A DNA stretch of 64,000 nt, taken from Streptomyces sp. HNM0574. GTDB lineage: Bacteria; Actinomycetota; Actinomycetes; Streptomycetales; Streptomycetaceae. The stretch covers positions 207,314 through 271,313 of the forward strand of contig NZ_JAASAH010000008.1 of assembly GCF_012726235.1 (NCBI RefSeq), written 5' to 3'. The position numbers and the translations under genes are program-made. The notes under the pieces are model-generated. The model had not been told where the DNA came from. It saw only the letters and a list, made by a program, of their open reading frames with translations, and searched no databases. Positions 37,061 to 45,226 of this stretch are shown piece by piece (position 1 is the stretch's first letter; each line of letters opens with the position of its first letter).

Positions 37061-37639
37061 ATGACGATCGAGGTGCGGCCCGCTTCGGTCTTCGCCGACG
37101 TCCGCGCCGTGCTCGGCCCGAAGTCGCCCGGGGCGAACGTCTGTTGGTGCCTGAGCCACCGGCTCCCCTCGCGGCTCAACACCTCGCTGCGCGGCCCGGA
37201 CCGGGGCGCGTACGTCGCGGACCTGTGCCGCGCCGTACGCGCGCCCGGGGTGCTCGCGTACGACGGGGACGAGCCGGTCGGCTGGGCCGCGGTGGCCCCG
37301 CGCGCGGAGACGGCCTTCGCGCACAGCCGGAAGATCCCGCACCTGGACGACCTGCCGGTCTGGTCCCTGTGGTGCGTCCGGGTACGCCCCGGGCACCGCA
37401 AGCAGGGACTCTCGCACGCGCTGATCGCCGGGGCGGCCGAGTTCGCGCGGGCGTACGGGGCGCCGGTGGTCGAGGCGTACCCGGTGGACAACGGCACGGC
37501 CCGGGTCGATCTGACGATGGCCTACGCCGGACTGCGGAAGAACTTCGAGCGCGCCGGGTTCGTCCACGCCGCGGACACCACCTCGGTCCTGGCCGGCCAC
37601 CCCCGCGTCCTGATGCGCCTCGACCTCCGGGGCCCGTGA
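37061..37639 (+). CDS. GNAT family N-acetyltransferase
   Basis: A 192-residue acetyltransferase. LPVWSLWCVRVRPGHRKQG is motif A for acetyl-CoA binding, preceded by VGWAAVAPRAE and followed by NFERAGFVHA. This subgroup, with a cysteine-containing CWCL segment near the N-terminus, is common in actinomycetes; substrates unknown. CATCGT plus six bases before the ATG may be a -10 of a leaderless transcript. Confidence 0.85.
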   Translation: MTIEVRPASVFADVRAVLGPKSPGANVCWCLSHRLPSRLNTSLRGPDRGAYVADLCRAVRAPGVLAYDGDEPVGWAAVAPRAETAFAHSRKIPHLDDLPVWSLWCVRVRPGHRKQGLSHALIAGAAEFARAYGAPVVEAYPVDNGTARVDLTMAYAGLRKNFERAGFVHAADTTSVLAGHPRVLMRLDLRGP

Positions 37640-37640
37640 G

Positions 37641-37672
37641 CCGCGCCGCCCCCGTCACGGGGAGCGGCGCGG
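37641..37672. terminator. Bidirectional terminator between GNAT and AhpD-like genes
   Basis: CCGCGCCGC-CCCCG pairs with CGGGG-A-GCGGCGCGG around TCA: 14 base pairs with a single bulged A. It lies two bases past the GNAT stop. Confidence 0.75.
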
Positions 37673-37679
37673 GCGCCGG

Positions 37680-38153
37680 TCAGTCGAACTGGCCGGGGCG
37701 GTAGGAGCCGGCGGGCTGGCGGACCAGGACGTTCATCCGGTTGAAGGCGTTGATCAGGGCGATCAGCGCCACCAGCGCGGAGAGCTGGCTCTCGTCGTAG
37801 TGCTCGGCGGCGTTCGCCCAGACCTCGTCGGACACGCCACCGGCCGCGTCGGCGATGCGGGTGCCCTGCTCGGCCAGCTCCAGGGCCGCGCGTTCGGCGT
37901 CGGTGAAGACGGTGGCCTCGCGCCAGGCGGCGACCATGTTGAGCCGGGTGGCGCTCTCGCCCTCGTGCTCCGCGTCCTTGAAGTGCATGTCGACGCAGAA
38001 GCCGCAGCCGTTGATCTGGCTGGCGCGGAGCAGCACCAGCTCACGGGTCGCGGACGGCAGCGTCGCGCCCTCCAGTTCCTTGGACGCGGCGATGACGTGC
38101 TTCACCGCCGCGGCCGCGACCGGGTCGCCGAAGAGGTTCAGACGGGCGTGCAT
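37680..38153 (-). CDS. Carboxymuconolactone decarboxylase / AhpD-family protein
   Basis: A 157-residue alkylhydroperoxidase-like protein. LVLLRASQINGCGFCVDMHFKDA contains the redox CxxC with downstream His that defines the AhpD core (YurZ/YnjA-like subgroup). Members reduce peroxides or regenerate partner peroxiredoxins. The ATG at 38153 follows AAGGAGA. It diverges from a nitrobindin-like gene; both products handle reactive oxygen or nitrogen chemistry, suggesting shared stress control. Confidence 0.87.
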   Translation of the reverse strand: MHARLNLFGDPVAAAAVKHVIAASKELEGATLPSATRELVLLRASQINGCGFCVDMHFKDAEHEGESATRLNMVAAWREATVFTDAERAALELAEQGTRIADAAGGVSDEVWANAAEHYDESQLSALVALIALINAFNRMNVLVRQPAGSYRPGQFD

Positions 38154-38176
38154 GGCGCTCTCCTTCGCAGTGTCGG

Positions 38177-38246
38177 TGCCGGCCTTCCCCGGCCGGCATC
38201 CCTGTGACCGGCACGGGTGTGACGGACTCCGGTGACTGACACCCGT
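38177..38246. promoter_or_regulatory. Two inverted repeats between the AhpD-like and nitrobindin-like genes
   Basis: TGCCGGCC/GGCCGGCA with a six-base loop at 38177-38198, and ACGGGTGT/ACACCCGT arms 18 bases apart at 38213-38246. The first is 24 bases upstream of the AhpD start. A TAGGCT -10-like hexamer for the nitrobindin-like gene sits at 38342-38347. Confidence 0.45.
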
Positions 38247-38393
38247 AACGACGGAACGCCCCGGCGGGATGTGACACGGACGGGATCCGGCCCGCGCGCC
38301 GGACCTCCCGGGCGCCGTCCGGGACCGTGCCCCCGACTGCCTAGGCTGCACCCGGAATCCGGACCGCAGTACCGCACCCAGGAGCGCACCCCG

Positions 38394-38957
38394 ATGTTCG
38401 AACCCGCCGCCGAACTCCCCTTCCCCGACGCCTTCGCCGCGGACGCGGCCCCCGCGCCGCACCCCCTGCTCGCCCCGCTCACCGGGCTCCTGGGGACGTG
38501 GCAAGGCCGGGGCAGCGGCGGGTACCCGACGCTCGCCGAGGACTTCACCTACGCGCAGGAGGTCACCTTCAGCCACGACGGCCGCCCCTTCCTCCGCTAC
38601 GAGGCGCGCTCCTGGCTGCTCGGCCCCGACGGCGCCGCGCTGCGGCCTTCGGCCCGGGAGAGCGGCTGGTGGCGGCTGCAACCCGGCGGCCGCGTCGAGG
38701 CGTTGATCACCCAGCCCACCGGTGTCGCCGAGATCCTGGCCGGTCAGGCCGGGGACGGCGGCGTCGACCTCACCACCCACCGGGTGGCGCTGGCGCCCAC
38801 CGCGAAGGAGGTCGACGCCACCCGCCGCCGCTACACCGTCACCGACGGGGACACGCTCGATTTCGTCCACGACCTCGCCGCCGTCGGACAGCCCCTGCAG
38901 CACCACCTCTCGGCCTGTCTCCGGCGCGCTGCGGGGGAGCGGGGCGAGAGCTCCTGA
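38394..38957 (+). CDS. Nitrobindin-like (THAP4/FABP-type) beta-barrel heme protein
   Basis: A 187-residue predicted ten-stranded barrel. HPLLAPLTGLLGTWQGRGSGGYPTL is the family entry motif (GxWxGxGxGxYPT), followed by FTYAQEVTFSHDGRPFLRYEARSWL and a C-terminal QPLQHHLSACLRR segment, which would supply the heme-ligand histidine. Nitrobindins bind heme and isomerise peroxynitrite to nitrate. The ATG at 38394 follows GGAG. Divergent to the AhpD-like gene. Confidence 0.82.
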   Translation: MFEPAAELPFPDAFAADAAPAPHPLLAPLTGLLGTWQGRGSGGYPTLAEDFTYAQEVTFSHDGRPFLRYEARSWLLGPDGAALRPSARESGWWRLQPGGRVEALITQPTGVAEILAGQAGDGGVDLTTHRVALAPTAKEVDATRRRYTVTDGDTLDFVHDLAAVGQPLQHHLSACLRRAAGERGESS

Positions 38958-39356
38958 CGGTTCCGGCCACCGGGGCCGAATCGCATTTGCGTTCTGTTCG
39001 AATTCGCTGGCAGGGGCCCTAAAACCGGCCCGGAACCCGCGTCAAGGGACGCCTTGACAAGGGATGTGTGCGACCTCACAGTAGGCGCTACGTACAACGC
39101 AACCGGATACGGTGCGTTCTCTGCGTAATTCCGCGAAATCCCCTCTGGAGGGTCCCTCAATCGCGCCCTGCGGGCGCCGTTCGGCCTGCCCTGAAGCCGG
39201 ACGGACGCGCGTGCGTGCGCGTAAATGCCTGAACCGGTGGATGAATTCTGTGCAGTTCTGGTAAGCGGTCCCGGCTGCCGGTCTTCCGGTTCGCGCCGTG
39301 CAATTGCCGCACGTGAGAGCAAGTGCCTATCAGTGACTGGAAAGGGTGAGTGCCCA
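38958..39356. promoter_or_regulatory. 399-base leader of the amino-acid dehydrogenase gene, AT-rich for this genome
   Basis: No gene seen. It contains a promoter-operator at 39041-39059 and stretches such as CGTAATTCCGCGAAATCC and GGTGGATGAATTCTGTGC, clearly lower in GC than the surroundings. The ribosome site GGAAAGGG lies 9 bases before the ATG. The first ~25 codons of the downstream gene also use AT-ending codons. Confidence 0.5.
39041..39059 (+). promoter_or_regulatory. Operator overlapping a TTGACA -35 element
   Basis: GTCAAGG and CCTTGAC are perfect inverted 7-base arms four bases apart (39041-39058). The right arm runs into TTGACA at 39054-39059, a consensus -35. Suitable -10 positions 17-18 bases on read CACAGT or ACAGTA. 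A dimeric regulator binding here would block RNA polymerase. The start codon is ~300 bases downstream. Confidence 0.6.
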
Positions 39357-40763
39357 ATGACGCAAATTGCTGTCGAGACGCCGTTGCAGGTTCTTGAGCA
39401 TGAACCCTTCCTGCAGGTCACGTGGCGCGACGCGGAGACACCGGCACGCGGGTTCGTCGTCATCGACCAGCTGGTGACGGGAATCGCCACCGGCGGACTC
39501 CGTATGCGGCCCGGCTGCACCCTCGGCGAAGTCGGCGAACTCGCCCGCGAGATGACCCTCAAGATGGGCGCCTACGGAATTCACGTCGGCGGCGCCAAGG
39601 GCGGTATCGACTTCGACTCCGAGGACCCGCGCGCCGACGGTGTGCGGGAGCGTTTCCTGCAGGGCGTGCTTCCGCTCCTGGAACGGTTCTGGGTGACCGC
39701 GGGAGACCTCGGAACGCAGCAGGAGCAGCTCGACCGCGCCTTTGCGCGGGTCGGCCTCGGCGAGACCTCTTTTCACGCCGCCGTGGTGCGTTCCCCGGTG
39801 GAGGCCGATGTGCGCGCCCGCATCCGGCAGGCATTCGCCACCCGGACGGAGGGACTCAAGCTCTCGGAACTCGTGGGCGGTTACGGCGTCGCGGAGGCCG
39901 CGCTCGCCGCGCTGGAGCACCGCGGCCGTCCCGCCGAGCGGGCCCGCGCCGTCGTCCAGGGCTTCGGTGCGATGGGCGGCTCCACCGCGCTGTACCTGGC
40001 GCGCGCCGGGGTGCGGATCGTCGGCATCACGGACGCCAGGGGGCTGGTCCTCAACACCGGGCGCGGCCTCGACGTGGAACGGCTGCTCGCGGCGCGCAGC
40101 TCCGGCGGCGTCATCGACCGCGCGGCGCTGCGCGAGGACGACGTGGAGCTCCCCGGCGACGCCTGGCTGGACCAGGACGTCGACGTCCTCGTCCCCGCGG
40201 CCGTCTCCTACACGATCACCGAGGAGAACTGCGACCGGATCCGCGGCTCGCTCGTCGTCGAGGCGGCGAACGTGCCCACCACGCCCGGCGCCGAGCGGCG
40301 GCTGCTGGAGCGGGGCGTCACCGTGATCCCCGACTTCATCGCCAACACCGGTGCGGCGGCCGGGGCCTGGTGGGTCATCCTCGGCGAGGTCGTCAGCCCC
40401 GCGGGCGCGTGCAGCAGGCTGTCCGCGCAGCTCCGCCCGCTCGTGGCGGACCTGATGCGCCGGGCCGCACGGACCGGCACCTCGGTGCGTACGGCGGGTG
40501 TGCAGTTCGCGAAGGAGAACTCGGCGCGCCTGATCGGCGAGTACGGCGGCGCGGTGGCCTTCCGCGACCTGTACAGCGGCGCGCCGCGTGCGGACGAGAT
40601 CGGGTCAGGGCTCGGGCCGGAGGCCGGTGCGGAGCAGGCGGCCGCGGTCTTCCCGGGGTCGGCCGCGCCGGTCGACGAGCCGGTGGACACCGGCCGCCAC
40701 CCCGCGGGCGCGTACCCGGCGTACTGGTCGGGCCCCGCCGACCCGGACGCGGGCCGCGCCTGA
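39357..40763 (+). CDS. Glu/Leu/Phe/Val-type amino-acid dehydrogenase
   Basis: A 468-residue ELFV dehydrogenase, which oxidatively deaminates an amino acid with NAD(P). Catalytic-domain motifs are MTLKMGAYGIHVGGAKGGI (two lysines) and TAGDLGT; the Rossmann domain has VVQGFGAMGGSTALYLA and ANVPTTPGAERRL. DFIANTGAAAGAWWVILGEV replaces the usual ANAGGV-type segment, and ~45 extra residues of low complexity end the protein, so this is a divergent branch. Specificity (glutamate, leucine or aromatic) cannot be read off. It has its own regulated promoter and a strong terminator, so it is a single-gene unit. Confidence 0.87.
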   Translation: MTQIAVETPLQVLEHEPFLQVTWRDAETPARGFVVIDQLVTGIATGGLRMRPGCTLGEVGELAREMTLKMGAYGIHVGGAKGGIDFDSEDPRADGVRERFLQGVLPLLERFWVTAGDLGTQQEQLDRAFARVGLGETSFHAAVVRSPVEADVRARIRQAFATRTEGLKLSELVGGYGVAEAALAALEHRGRPAERARAVVQGFGAMGGSTALYLARAGVRIVGITDARGLVLNTGRGLDVERLLAARSSGGVIDRAALREDDVELPGDAWLDQDVDVLVPAAVSYTITEENCDRIRGSLVVEAANVPTTPGAERRLLERGVTVIPDFIANTGAAAGAWWVILGEVVSPAGACSRLSAQLRPLVADLMRRAARTGTSVRTAGVQFAKENSARLIGEYGGAVAFRDLYSGAPRADEIGSGLGPEAGAEQAAAVFPGSAAPVDEPVDTGRHPAGAYPAYWSGPADPDAGRA

Positions 40764-40783
40764 CGCGCCGCCCGCAGGCACCG

Positions 40784-40821
40784 GGTGCCCCGCGACCGGA
40801 CCCGTCCGGCCGCGGGGCACC
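40784..40821. terminator. Very strong bidirectional terminator
   Basis: GGTGCCCCGCG, then CCGGAC, pair perfectly with GTCCGG and CGCGGGGCACC: 17 base pairs with one A-C internal mismatch and a CC gap. It lies between the convergent dehydrogenase and methyltransferase-remnant genes. Confidence 0.88.
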
Positions 40822-40836
40822 GTGCTTCGGGGGCGG

Positions 40837-41295
40837 CTACGCCCGGGCCCACGCGGCGGACAGCGGGCCGAGCATCACGATGCCGTCGTGGGCGGTGAGT
40901 TCGGCCTCCAGGCGGTCGCCCAGGGTGTCGGGGGCGAGTTGTACCCGGGTGGTGACGCCGGTCCGTTCCATCAGGGGCAGGGTGGCGACGAGCAGGTCGG
41001 CCCGGCGGTGCGCGGCGTGGCCGGCCCGCTCGCCGCACCGTACGGCCGACTCGACGTGCATCTCCGGGTCCGGCAGGCCGGCCGCGCGGAAGGCGGCGAA
41101 CAGCGTGTGCCCCATGCGGGCCTCGACGCCGGCCCTGCGCATCGTCTCCAGGAGCCGGCCGTGGGCCTGTTCCCACGTCGGCATCGGCGGGGCCGCGCGG
41201 GGCGCGGCGAGGTCGGGTTCCTGGAGGCAGAGCAGGCCGCCGGGGCGCAGCCGGGCGAAGGCCCGGGACAGGGCGAGGGGCGGGTCCGTTCCCAT
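40837..41295 (-). pseudogene. Remnant of a SAM-dependent methyltransferase (C-terminal half)
   Basis: The 152-residue frame from ATG 41295 begins LALSRAFARLRPGGLLCLQEPDL, which is the post-motif-III segment of class I methyltransferases, and continues with a normal C-terminal half (MPTWEQAHGRLLETMRRAGVE cut here; FRAAGLPDPEMHVES). The N-terminal SAM-binding half (motif I, II) is missing, and the divergent MmcQ gene begins 130 bases upstream, leaving no room for it. In the same frame just upstream, at about 41334-41354, the codons read GCGPGSG, which resembles motif I and may be the edge of an internal deletion or chance. Probably a dead gene; a short functional protein cannot be excluded. Confidence 0.65.
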
Positions 41296-41413
41296 CCGCC
41301 CGTTATCGGCAGCGGCGGTGGGGACGGCAACGCCGGACCCCGGCCCGCACCCGCGAGGATTGCGGATGTGACGGGCAAATCGCGGACGCGGCGCCGGGGT
41401 TCGGGTGCTCGGG

Positions 41414-41419
41414 TAGATT
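41414..41419 (+). promoter_or_regulatory. -10 element of the MmcQ/YjbR gene, leaderless transcript predicted
   Basis: TAGATT, six bases, then the GTG start; no ribosome site in between. No clear -35. Confidence 0.5.
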
Positions 41420-41425
41420 CGGCGG

Positions 41426-41776
41426 GTGATCACATCCGACGACGTACGGCGCGCGGCGCTCGCGCTTCCGGAGACCACCGAGAAGATCGCCTGGGAGATG
41501 CCCACGTTCCGGGTGGCGGGCAAGATGTTCGTCACGCTGCCCGAGACCGAGACCTCGATGGCCGTGAAGTGCCCCCGGCACGAGCGGGACGAGCTGGTGC
41601 TCGCCGAGCCGGAGAAGTTCTGGGTGGCCGCGCACGAGGCGTCCTCGGCGTGGGTCCGGGTGCGGCTGGCGGCGCTCGACGACCTGGACGAGCTGCGCGA
41701 CATCGTCACCGACTCCTGGCGGCAGGCCGCACCGGAGCGGCTGCTGCCCTCCGAGGGCCGGGAATCCCCCGGGTGA
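41426..41776 (+). CDS. MmcQ/YjbR family protein
   Basis: A 116-residue protein with the YjbR/CyaY-like fold: DDVRRAALALPETTEKIAWEMPTFRVAGKMF, then EKFWVAAHEASSAWVRVRLAALDD (only the ends quoted here). Family members are small double-wing proteins of unsettled role, some proposed to bind DNA. The GTG start is inferred to be the transcript start. Monocistronic. Confidence 0.85.
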   Translation: MITSDDVRRAALALPETTEKIAWEMPTFRVAGKMFVTLPETETSMAVKCPRHERDELVLAEPEKFWVAAHEASSAWVRVRLAALDDLDELRDIVTDSWRQAAPERLLPSEGRESPG

Positions 41777-41786
41777 CCGGCGGCTG

Positions 41787-41817
41787 TTGACGGCGGCGCG
41801 GGCGGCGTGATTAGCCT
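41787..41817 (+). promoter_or_regulatory. Promoter of the FkbM gene, leaderless
   Basis: TTGACG (41787-41792) and TAGCCT (41812-41817), 19 bases apart. The ATG begins seven bases after the -10, exactly where transcription should start. Confidence 0.6.
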
Positions 41818-41824
41818 CGCGGCA

Positions 41825-42724
41825 ATGGCAACGGTGTTCAGGAAGCTGCTCGGTGCACTGCCCAGGATGGGTGTGCAGGTCGTCGACCTCGGGCCCGGTG
41901 CCGCCGTGATCGCGCGGCGGGGCGGGCTGTCCGCTCGCAAGGTGGGCGCGGACGCGTGGATGGTCGGCGGCAGACGGGCCACGGCCGCGCCGGTCGTGGG
42001 GCGTCAGGGGCCGTGGGGCCTGGACAAGGCGACGGCGAGCCGCCTGTGCGCCCGGCACGTGGCCGGGCTGCTGGCCCGGTACGAGGTGAACTGCGTCTTC
42101 GACGTCGGCGCCAACAAGGGCCAGTACGGCAAGCAGCTGCGCAAGCAGGGGTACCGGGGCAGGATCGTCTCCTTCGAGCCGGTCCCGGACAGCTGCGAGC
42201 GGCTGCGGGCGGCCGCCGAGCAGGACCCGGACTGGCGGGTGTACGCCTGCGGTCTGGGCCGGAAGGCGTCGACCGAGCAGATGCACCTCGGCTGGAAGAC
42301 GATGAACTCCCTGCTGAAGCCCAGCGATTACGGGCAGCGGCGGTACCGCAGGTTCGCCGACACCAGTACGGCCGAGGTGCGCATCCGGCGGCTGGACGAG
42401 GTCATGGACGAGGCGATGGCCGGGCTCGCCGACCCGCGCCCCTACCTGAAGATGGACACCCAGGGCTTCGACCTGGAGGTCTTCGCGGGCGGCGGCGAGC
42501 GCCTCGGCGAGTTCGTCGGCATGCAGTCCGAGGTGGCCGCGCTGCGGCTGTACGAGGGCAGCCCGCGCATGACGGACGCCATCGCGGCGTACGAGCAGGA
42601 GGGCTTCGAGGTCACCGGCATGTACCCGGTCACCCGCGAGGACACCACGGGCCGCGTGGTCGAGTTCGACTGCGTGATGGCACGGGCGTACGCGGTGCCG
42701 GGCGAGGACGGTCCGGCGGCCTGA
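41825..42724 (+). CDS. FkbM family methyltransferase
   Basis: A 299-residue SAM-dependent O-methyltransferase. CVFDVGANKGQYGKQLRKQGY is motif I, IVSFEPVPDSCERL motif II, and YLKMDTQGFDLEVFAGGGERL the FkbM signature. FkbM proteins methylate hydroxyls on sugars, macrolides and glycolipids. It lies 120 bases upstream of a glycosyltransferase unit reading the same way, so methylation of a surface glycan is a reasonable guess. Confidence 0.88.
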   Translation: MATVFRKLLGALPRMGVQVVDLGPGAAVIARRGGLSARKVGADAWMVGGRRATAAPVVGRQGPWGLDKATASRLCARHVAGLLARYEVNCVFDVGANKGQYGKQLRKQGYRGRIVSFEPVPDSCERLRAAAEQDPDWRVYACGLGRKASTEQMHLGWKTMNSLLKPSDYGQRRYRRFADTSTAEVRIRRLDEVMDEAMAGLADPRPYLKMDTQGFDLEVFAGGGERLGEFVGMQSEVAALRLYEGSPRMTDAIAAYEQEGFEVTGMYPVTREDTTGRVVEFDCVMARAYAVPGEDGPAA

Positions 42725-42844
42725 AGCGCGGGCGTCCGCGTGTGAGACCCGTGAACTCCCTGTGAGGGCACGGGAGTTGACCACCGGACGGGGCATGCCC
42801 CGGACAGGGCCGCCCCACCCGCGAGTGAGCGAAGGAGAGGTGTC

Positions 42845-42988
42845 ATGAGACCGAGATGTGCCGCGTGGCGAAGAGGCGTGGAGCGCCGTGCGGCACCTCT
42901 GTGCGGCACGGACGAACCGAGCGATGCGTGCGAGAGGTTCCCGTGGACACCACATCCCAGACGTCCCCGGAGGCGCCGGTCAGGGTGA
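42845..42988 (+). CDS. Small open frame (47 codons) with strong ribosome site, upstream of and overlapping the glycosyltransferase
   Basis: AAGGAGAGG lies five bases before ATG 42845, the best ribosome site in this stretch. The frame (MRPRCAAWRRGVERRAAPLC, then GTDEPSDACE) runs into the glycosyltransferase gene in another register and stops at 42988, 43 bases past its GTG start. It may be a leader peptide that couples translation, or the site may actually serve an alternative start of the large gene (ATG 42856). It is Arg- and Cys-rich with no known family. Confidence 0.4.
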   Translation: MRPRCAAWRRGVERRAAPLCGTDEPSDACERFPWTPHPRRPRRRRSG

Positions 42989-44601
42989 CCGTCGTCGTCC
43001 CCACCCACAACACCGGCGAGAAGGTCCTGACCGGGCTGCGGTCCTTCCTCGAACAGACCCTGCCGCGTGCGGAGTTCGAGGTGCTGTACGTGGACGACGG
43101 CTCCACGGACGACACCGTCCGGATACTGGAGGAGGAGATCGCGGCCCGTGGCGCCGGGGACACCGTGCGGGTCCTGCGGATGGCGAACTCGGGCTGGCCC
43201 GGCAGGCCGCGCAACGCCGGAACGGACGCCGCCAGGGGCGAGTTCGTGCACTACGTCGACGACGACGACTGGCTCGCGCCGGAGGCGCTGGAGCGGCTGT
43301 ACGCGCGGGCGCGGGAGACCGGTGCGGACATCGTCGCCGGGCGGATGGCCGGGCACGGGCGGAAGGTTCCGCGCGAGCTGTTCGAAAAGCCGCGCGCCGC
43401 CGCCGACCTGCGGCAGGACACCGCGCTGCTGGCCGCCATGACCGTGCACAAACTCTTCCGGCGCGGCTTCCTCGTCCGGCACGGGCTGCGCTTCGCCGAG
43501 GGGCCGGTCCGGCTGGAGGACCACCTGTTCATGCTGCGCGCGTACCTGCTCACGGACCGCGTCGCCACTGTGCACGACCACACCTGCTACCACTGGGTGC
43601 GGCACCCGGGCGACGCGCGGCAGAACATCAGCTTCCGGCCGATCGAGCCGGGCCCGTACATCGACAGCGTCCGGCGTGTCCTCGACGTGCTCGACGCGCC
43701 CGACACCTGCGTCCCGCCGGGCCGGCACCGCAACCGGCTGACGGCGAAGTGGTACGGCAAGAAGGCGCTGGACCGGATCACCGGCAGGAACCTGCTGGAC
43801 CTGCCGGAGGAGTGCCGGGCCGAATGGTTCGAGGCCGTCGCCTCCCTCGCCGCCGACCTGCCGCCGCAGGCGGACGCGGCGCTGCCGACCCGGCTGCGGA
43901 TCGTCGCGGCCCTCGCCCGGCACGGCGACCGTCAACTCCTGGAGGAATTCGCCGCGTTCGACGCCCGGGTCGACCACCGTCCGCGCGTCCGGGCGGCGGA
44001 GTGGGCGGACGGGCGGCTCACGGTCCGCTGCGCGACCGGGCTGGTGCGCAAGGCCGGTGGCGGCGCGTCGTCCGGCCCGGTCTTCACCGGGACGCCCGAG
44101 CGGCTCCGGCTGCGGCTGCCGCCGCGGGTCGCCGCCGTGCCGGGTGCCGCCGGGGCGGCCGACTTCACCAGAGCCGTACGGCGCGGCACCGTACGCGGGC
44201 AGCTCCGGCACCGCGAGAGCGGCACCGAGCTGAACGTGGAGACCACCTGGCGCCTGGCCGCCGGGCCCCGCGAGGCACCACCCGCGCGGGGGCTGCGTTC
44301 CCGAGTGGTGGGGCTGTTGCGGCGTGCGGCCGGACGGCCCACGGGTCCGGGCGGGGCACCCGGGCGGCCGGAGCCCCAAGTCCCGCAATTCGAGGCCGAG
44401 TTCACCGTCGACCCGGCCACCGCGGACCGCGGCGGGCCGCTGGCCCCCGGCACCTGGGAGGTCCGCCTCCAGCTCGGCTGCGGCGGCTGGCGCACGGCAC
44501 GCACACTCCCCGGCCTCACCCTCCAGGCCCCCGCCACCCGCCCGGAGCCCCGGCTCCCGGGCCCCCGTCGGCCGGCCGCCACCCGCACACCGGCGGGCTG
44601 A
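42943..44601 (+). CDS. Family 2 glycosyltransferase, TarS/TarP-like with C-terminal beta domain
   Basis: A 552-residue soluble GT-A enzyme. VVVPTHNTGEKVL, LYVDDGSTDDT, ANSGWPGRPRNAG, YVDDDDWLAPEALERLY and RLEDHLFMLRAYL match the group that includes wall-teichoic-acid GlcNAc transferases TarS/TarP. After residue ~330 a linker and a beta-rich C-terminal domain follow, plus a basic Pro/Arg-rich tail. It probably decorates cell-wall polymers. GTG 42943 is favoured by AGAGG just upstream; a longer form from 42856 is possible. Confidence 0.82.
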   Translation: MDTTSQTSPEAPVRVTVVVPTHNTGEKVLTGLRSFLEQTLPRAEFEVLYVDDGSTDDTVRILEEEIAARGAGDTVRVLRMANSGWPGRPRNAGTDAARGEFVHYVDDDDWLAPEALERLYARARETGADIVAGRMAGHGRKVPRELFEKPRAAADLRQDTALLAAMTVHKLFRRGFLVRHGLRFAEGPVRLEDHLFMLRAYLLTDRVATVHDHTCYHWVRHPGDARQNISFRPIEPGPYIDSVRRVLDVLDAPDTCVPPGRHRNRLTAKWYGKKALDRITGRNLLDLPEECRAEWFEAVASLAADLPPQADAALPTRLRIVAALARHGDRQLLEEFAAFDARVDHRPRVRAAEWADGRLTVRCATGLVRKAGGGASSGPVFTGTPERLRLRLPPRVAAVPGAAGAADFTRAVRRGTVRGQLRHRESGTELNVETTWRLAAGPREAPPARGLRSRVVGLLRRAAGRPTGPGGAPGRPEPQVPQFEAEFTVDPATADRGGPLAPGTWEVRLQLGCGGWRTARTLPGLTLQAPATRPEPRLPGPRRPAATRTPAG

Positions 44602-44806
44602 GGGCGCCGAACCTCTGGTCTTGCTCAAACGCGCTCCCGGCGCCGCCTCCCGGCGGGACGATGCGGACGGGCACGGAGCCCGCCCTGCCGCTCCGGGAGC
44701 GCACCGCGGACCCGCTCCGTCACCCGTCCCGGAACTCCCGCGTGACATGACCCGTTCCCCGGAGTCCGGCACGTAACTGATCCGAATATGAGGGGAGTTG
44801 GGGCGC

Positions 44807-45226
44807 ATGATGACCGCGGAGATCGCACAGTGGGTGCAGCAGGCCGGTCCCGTCGTGGCGTCGGGCGTGAGCGCGTACGGCGTCGCGGTGCTGACGCGTA
44901 CGCAGGACGCCGCAGCGGACGCGACGGTGAACCTGGGGCGGCGGATCCTCCAGACGGTGTGGCAGCGCGGGGACGAGGAGGGCCGCGGGGAGCTGGAGCG
45001 CGTGGTGGCGGAGGCCGCCGGGGCGGAGGATGCGGCGTCCGCCTCGGACGAGCTGGGCCGGTTCCTCGGGCGTGCGCTGCGGGACGATCCGGAGCTGCGC
45101 GCACAGCTGTCCGCGATGCTGCCGGTGCCGGCCGCGGGGACGGTGAACGTCACGGCGTCCGGTGAGCGTGCGGTCGCGGCCCAGCACATCGGCACCGTCA
45201 TCACCGGCGACGGTCACACCTCATGA
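44807..45226 (+). CDS. Small helical putative effector with C-terminal signalling motif (Bell-like)
   Basis: A 139-residue protein. Residues 1-108 are predicted helical: a hydrophobic stretch IAQWVQQAGPVVASGVSAYG, then ATVNLGRRILQTVW and a charged segment ELERVVAEAAG ... DELGRFLGRAL. This resembles the small N-terminal domain found on many Streptomyces proteins that end in a glycine-rich motif. Residues 117-135 read ASGERAVAAQHIGTVITGD, repeated almost exactly at the N-terminus of the next protein. The gene overlaps the NB-ARC gene (ATGA). Known parallels are bacterial amyloid-signalling pairs, where the effector C-terminus is templated by the NLR N-terminus. Function inferred: membrane-active or cell-death effector. 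Confidence 0.6.
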   Translation: MMTAEIAQWVQQAGPVVASGVSAYGVAVLTRTQDAAADATVNLGRRILQTVWQRGDEEGRGELERVVAEAAGAEDAASASDELGRFLGRALRDDPELRAQLSAMLPVPAAGTVNVTASGERAVAAQHIGTVITGDGHTS

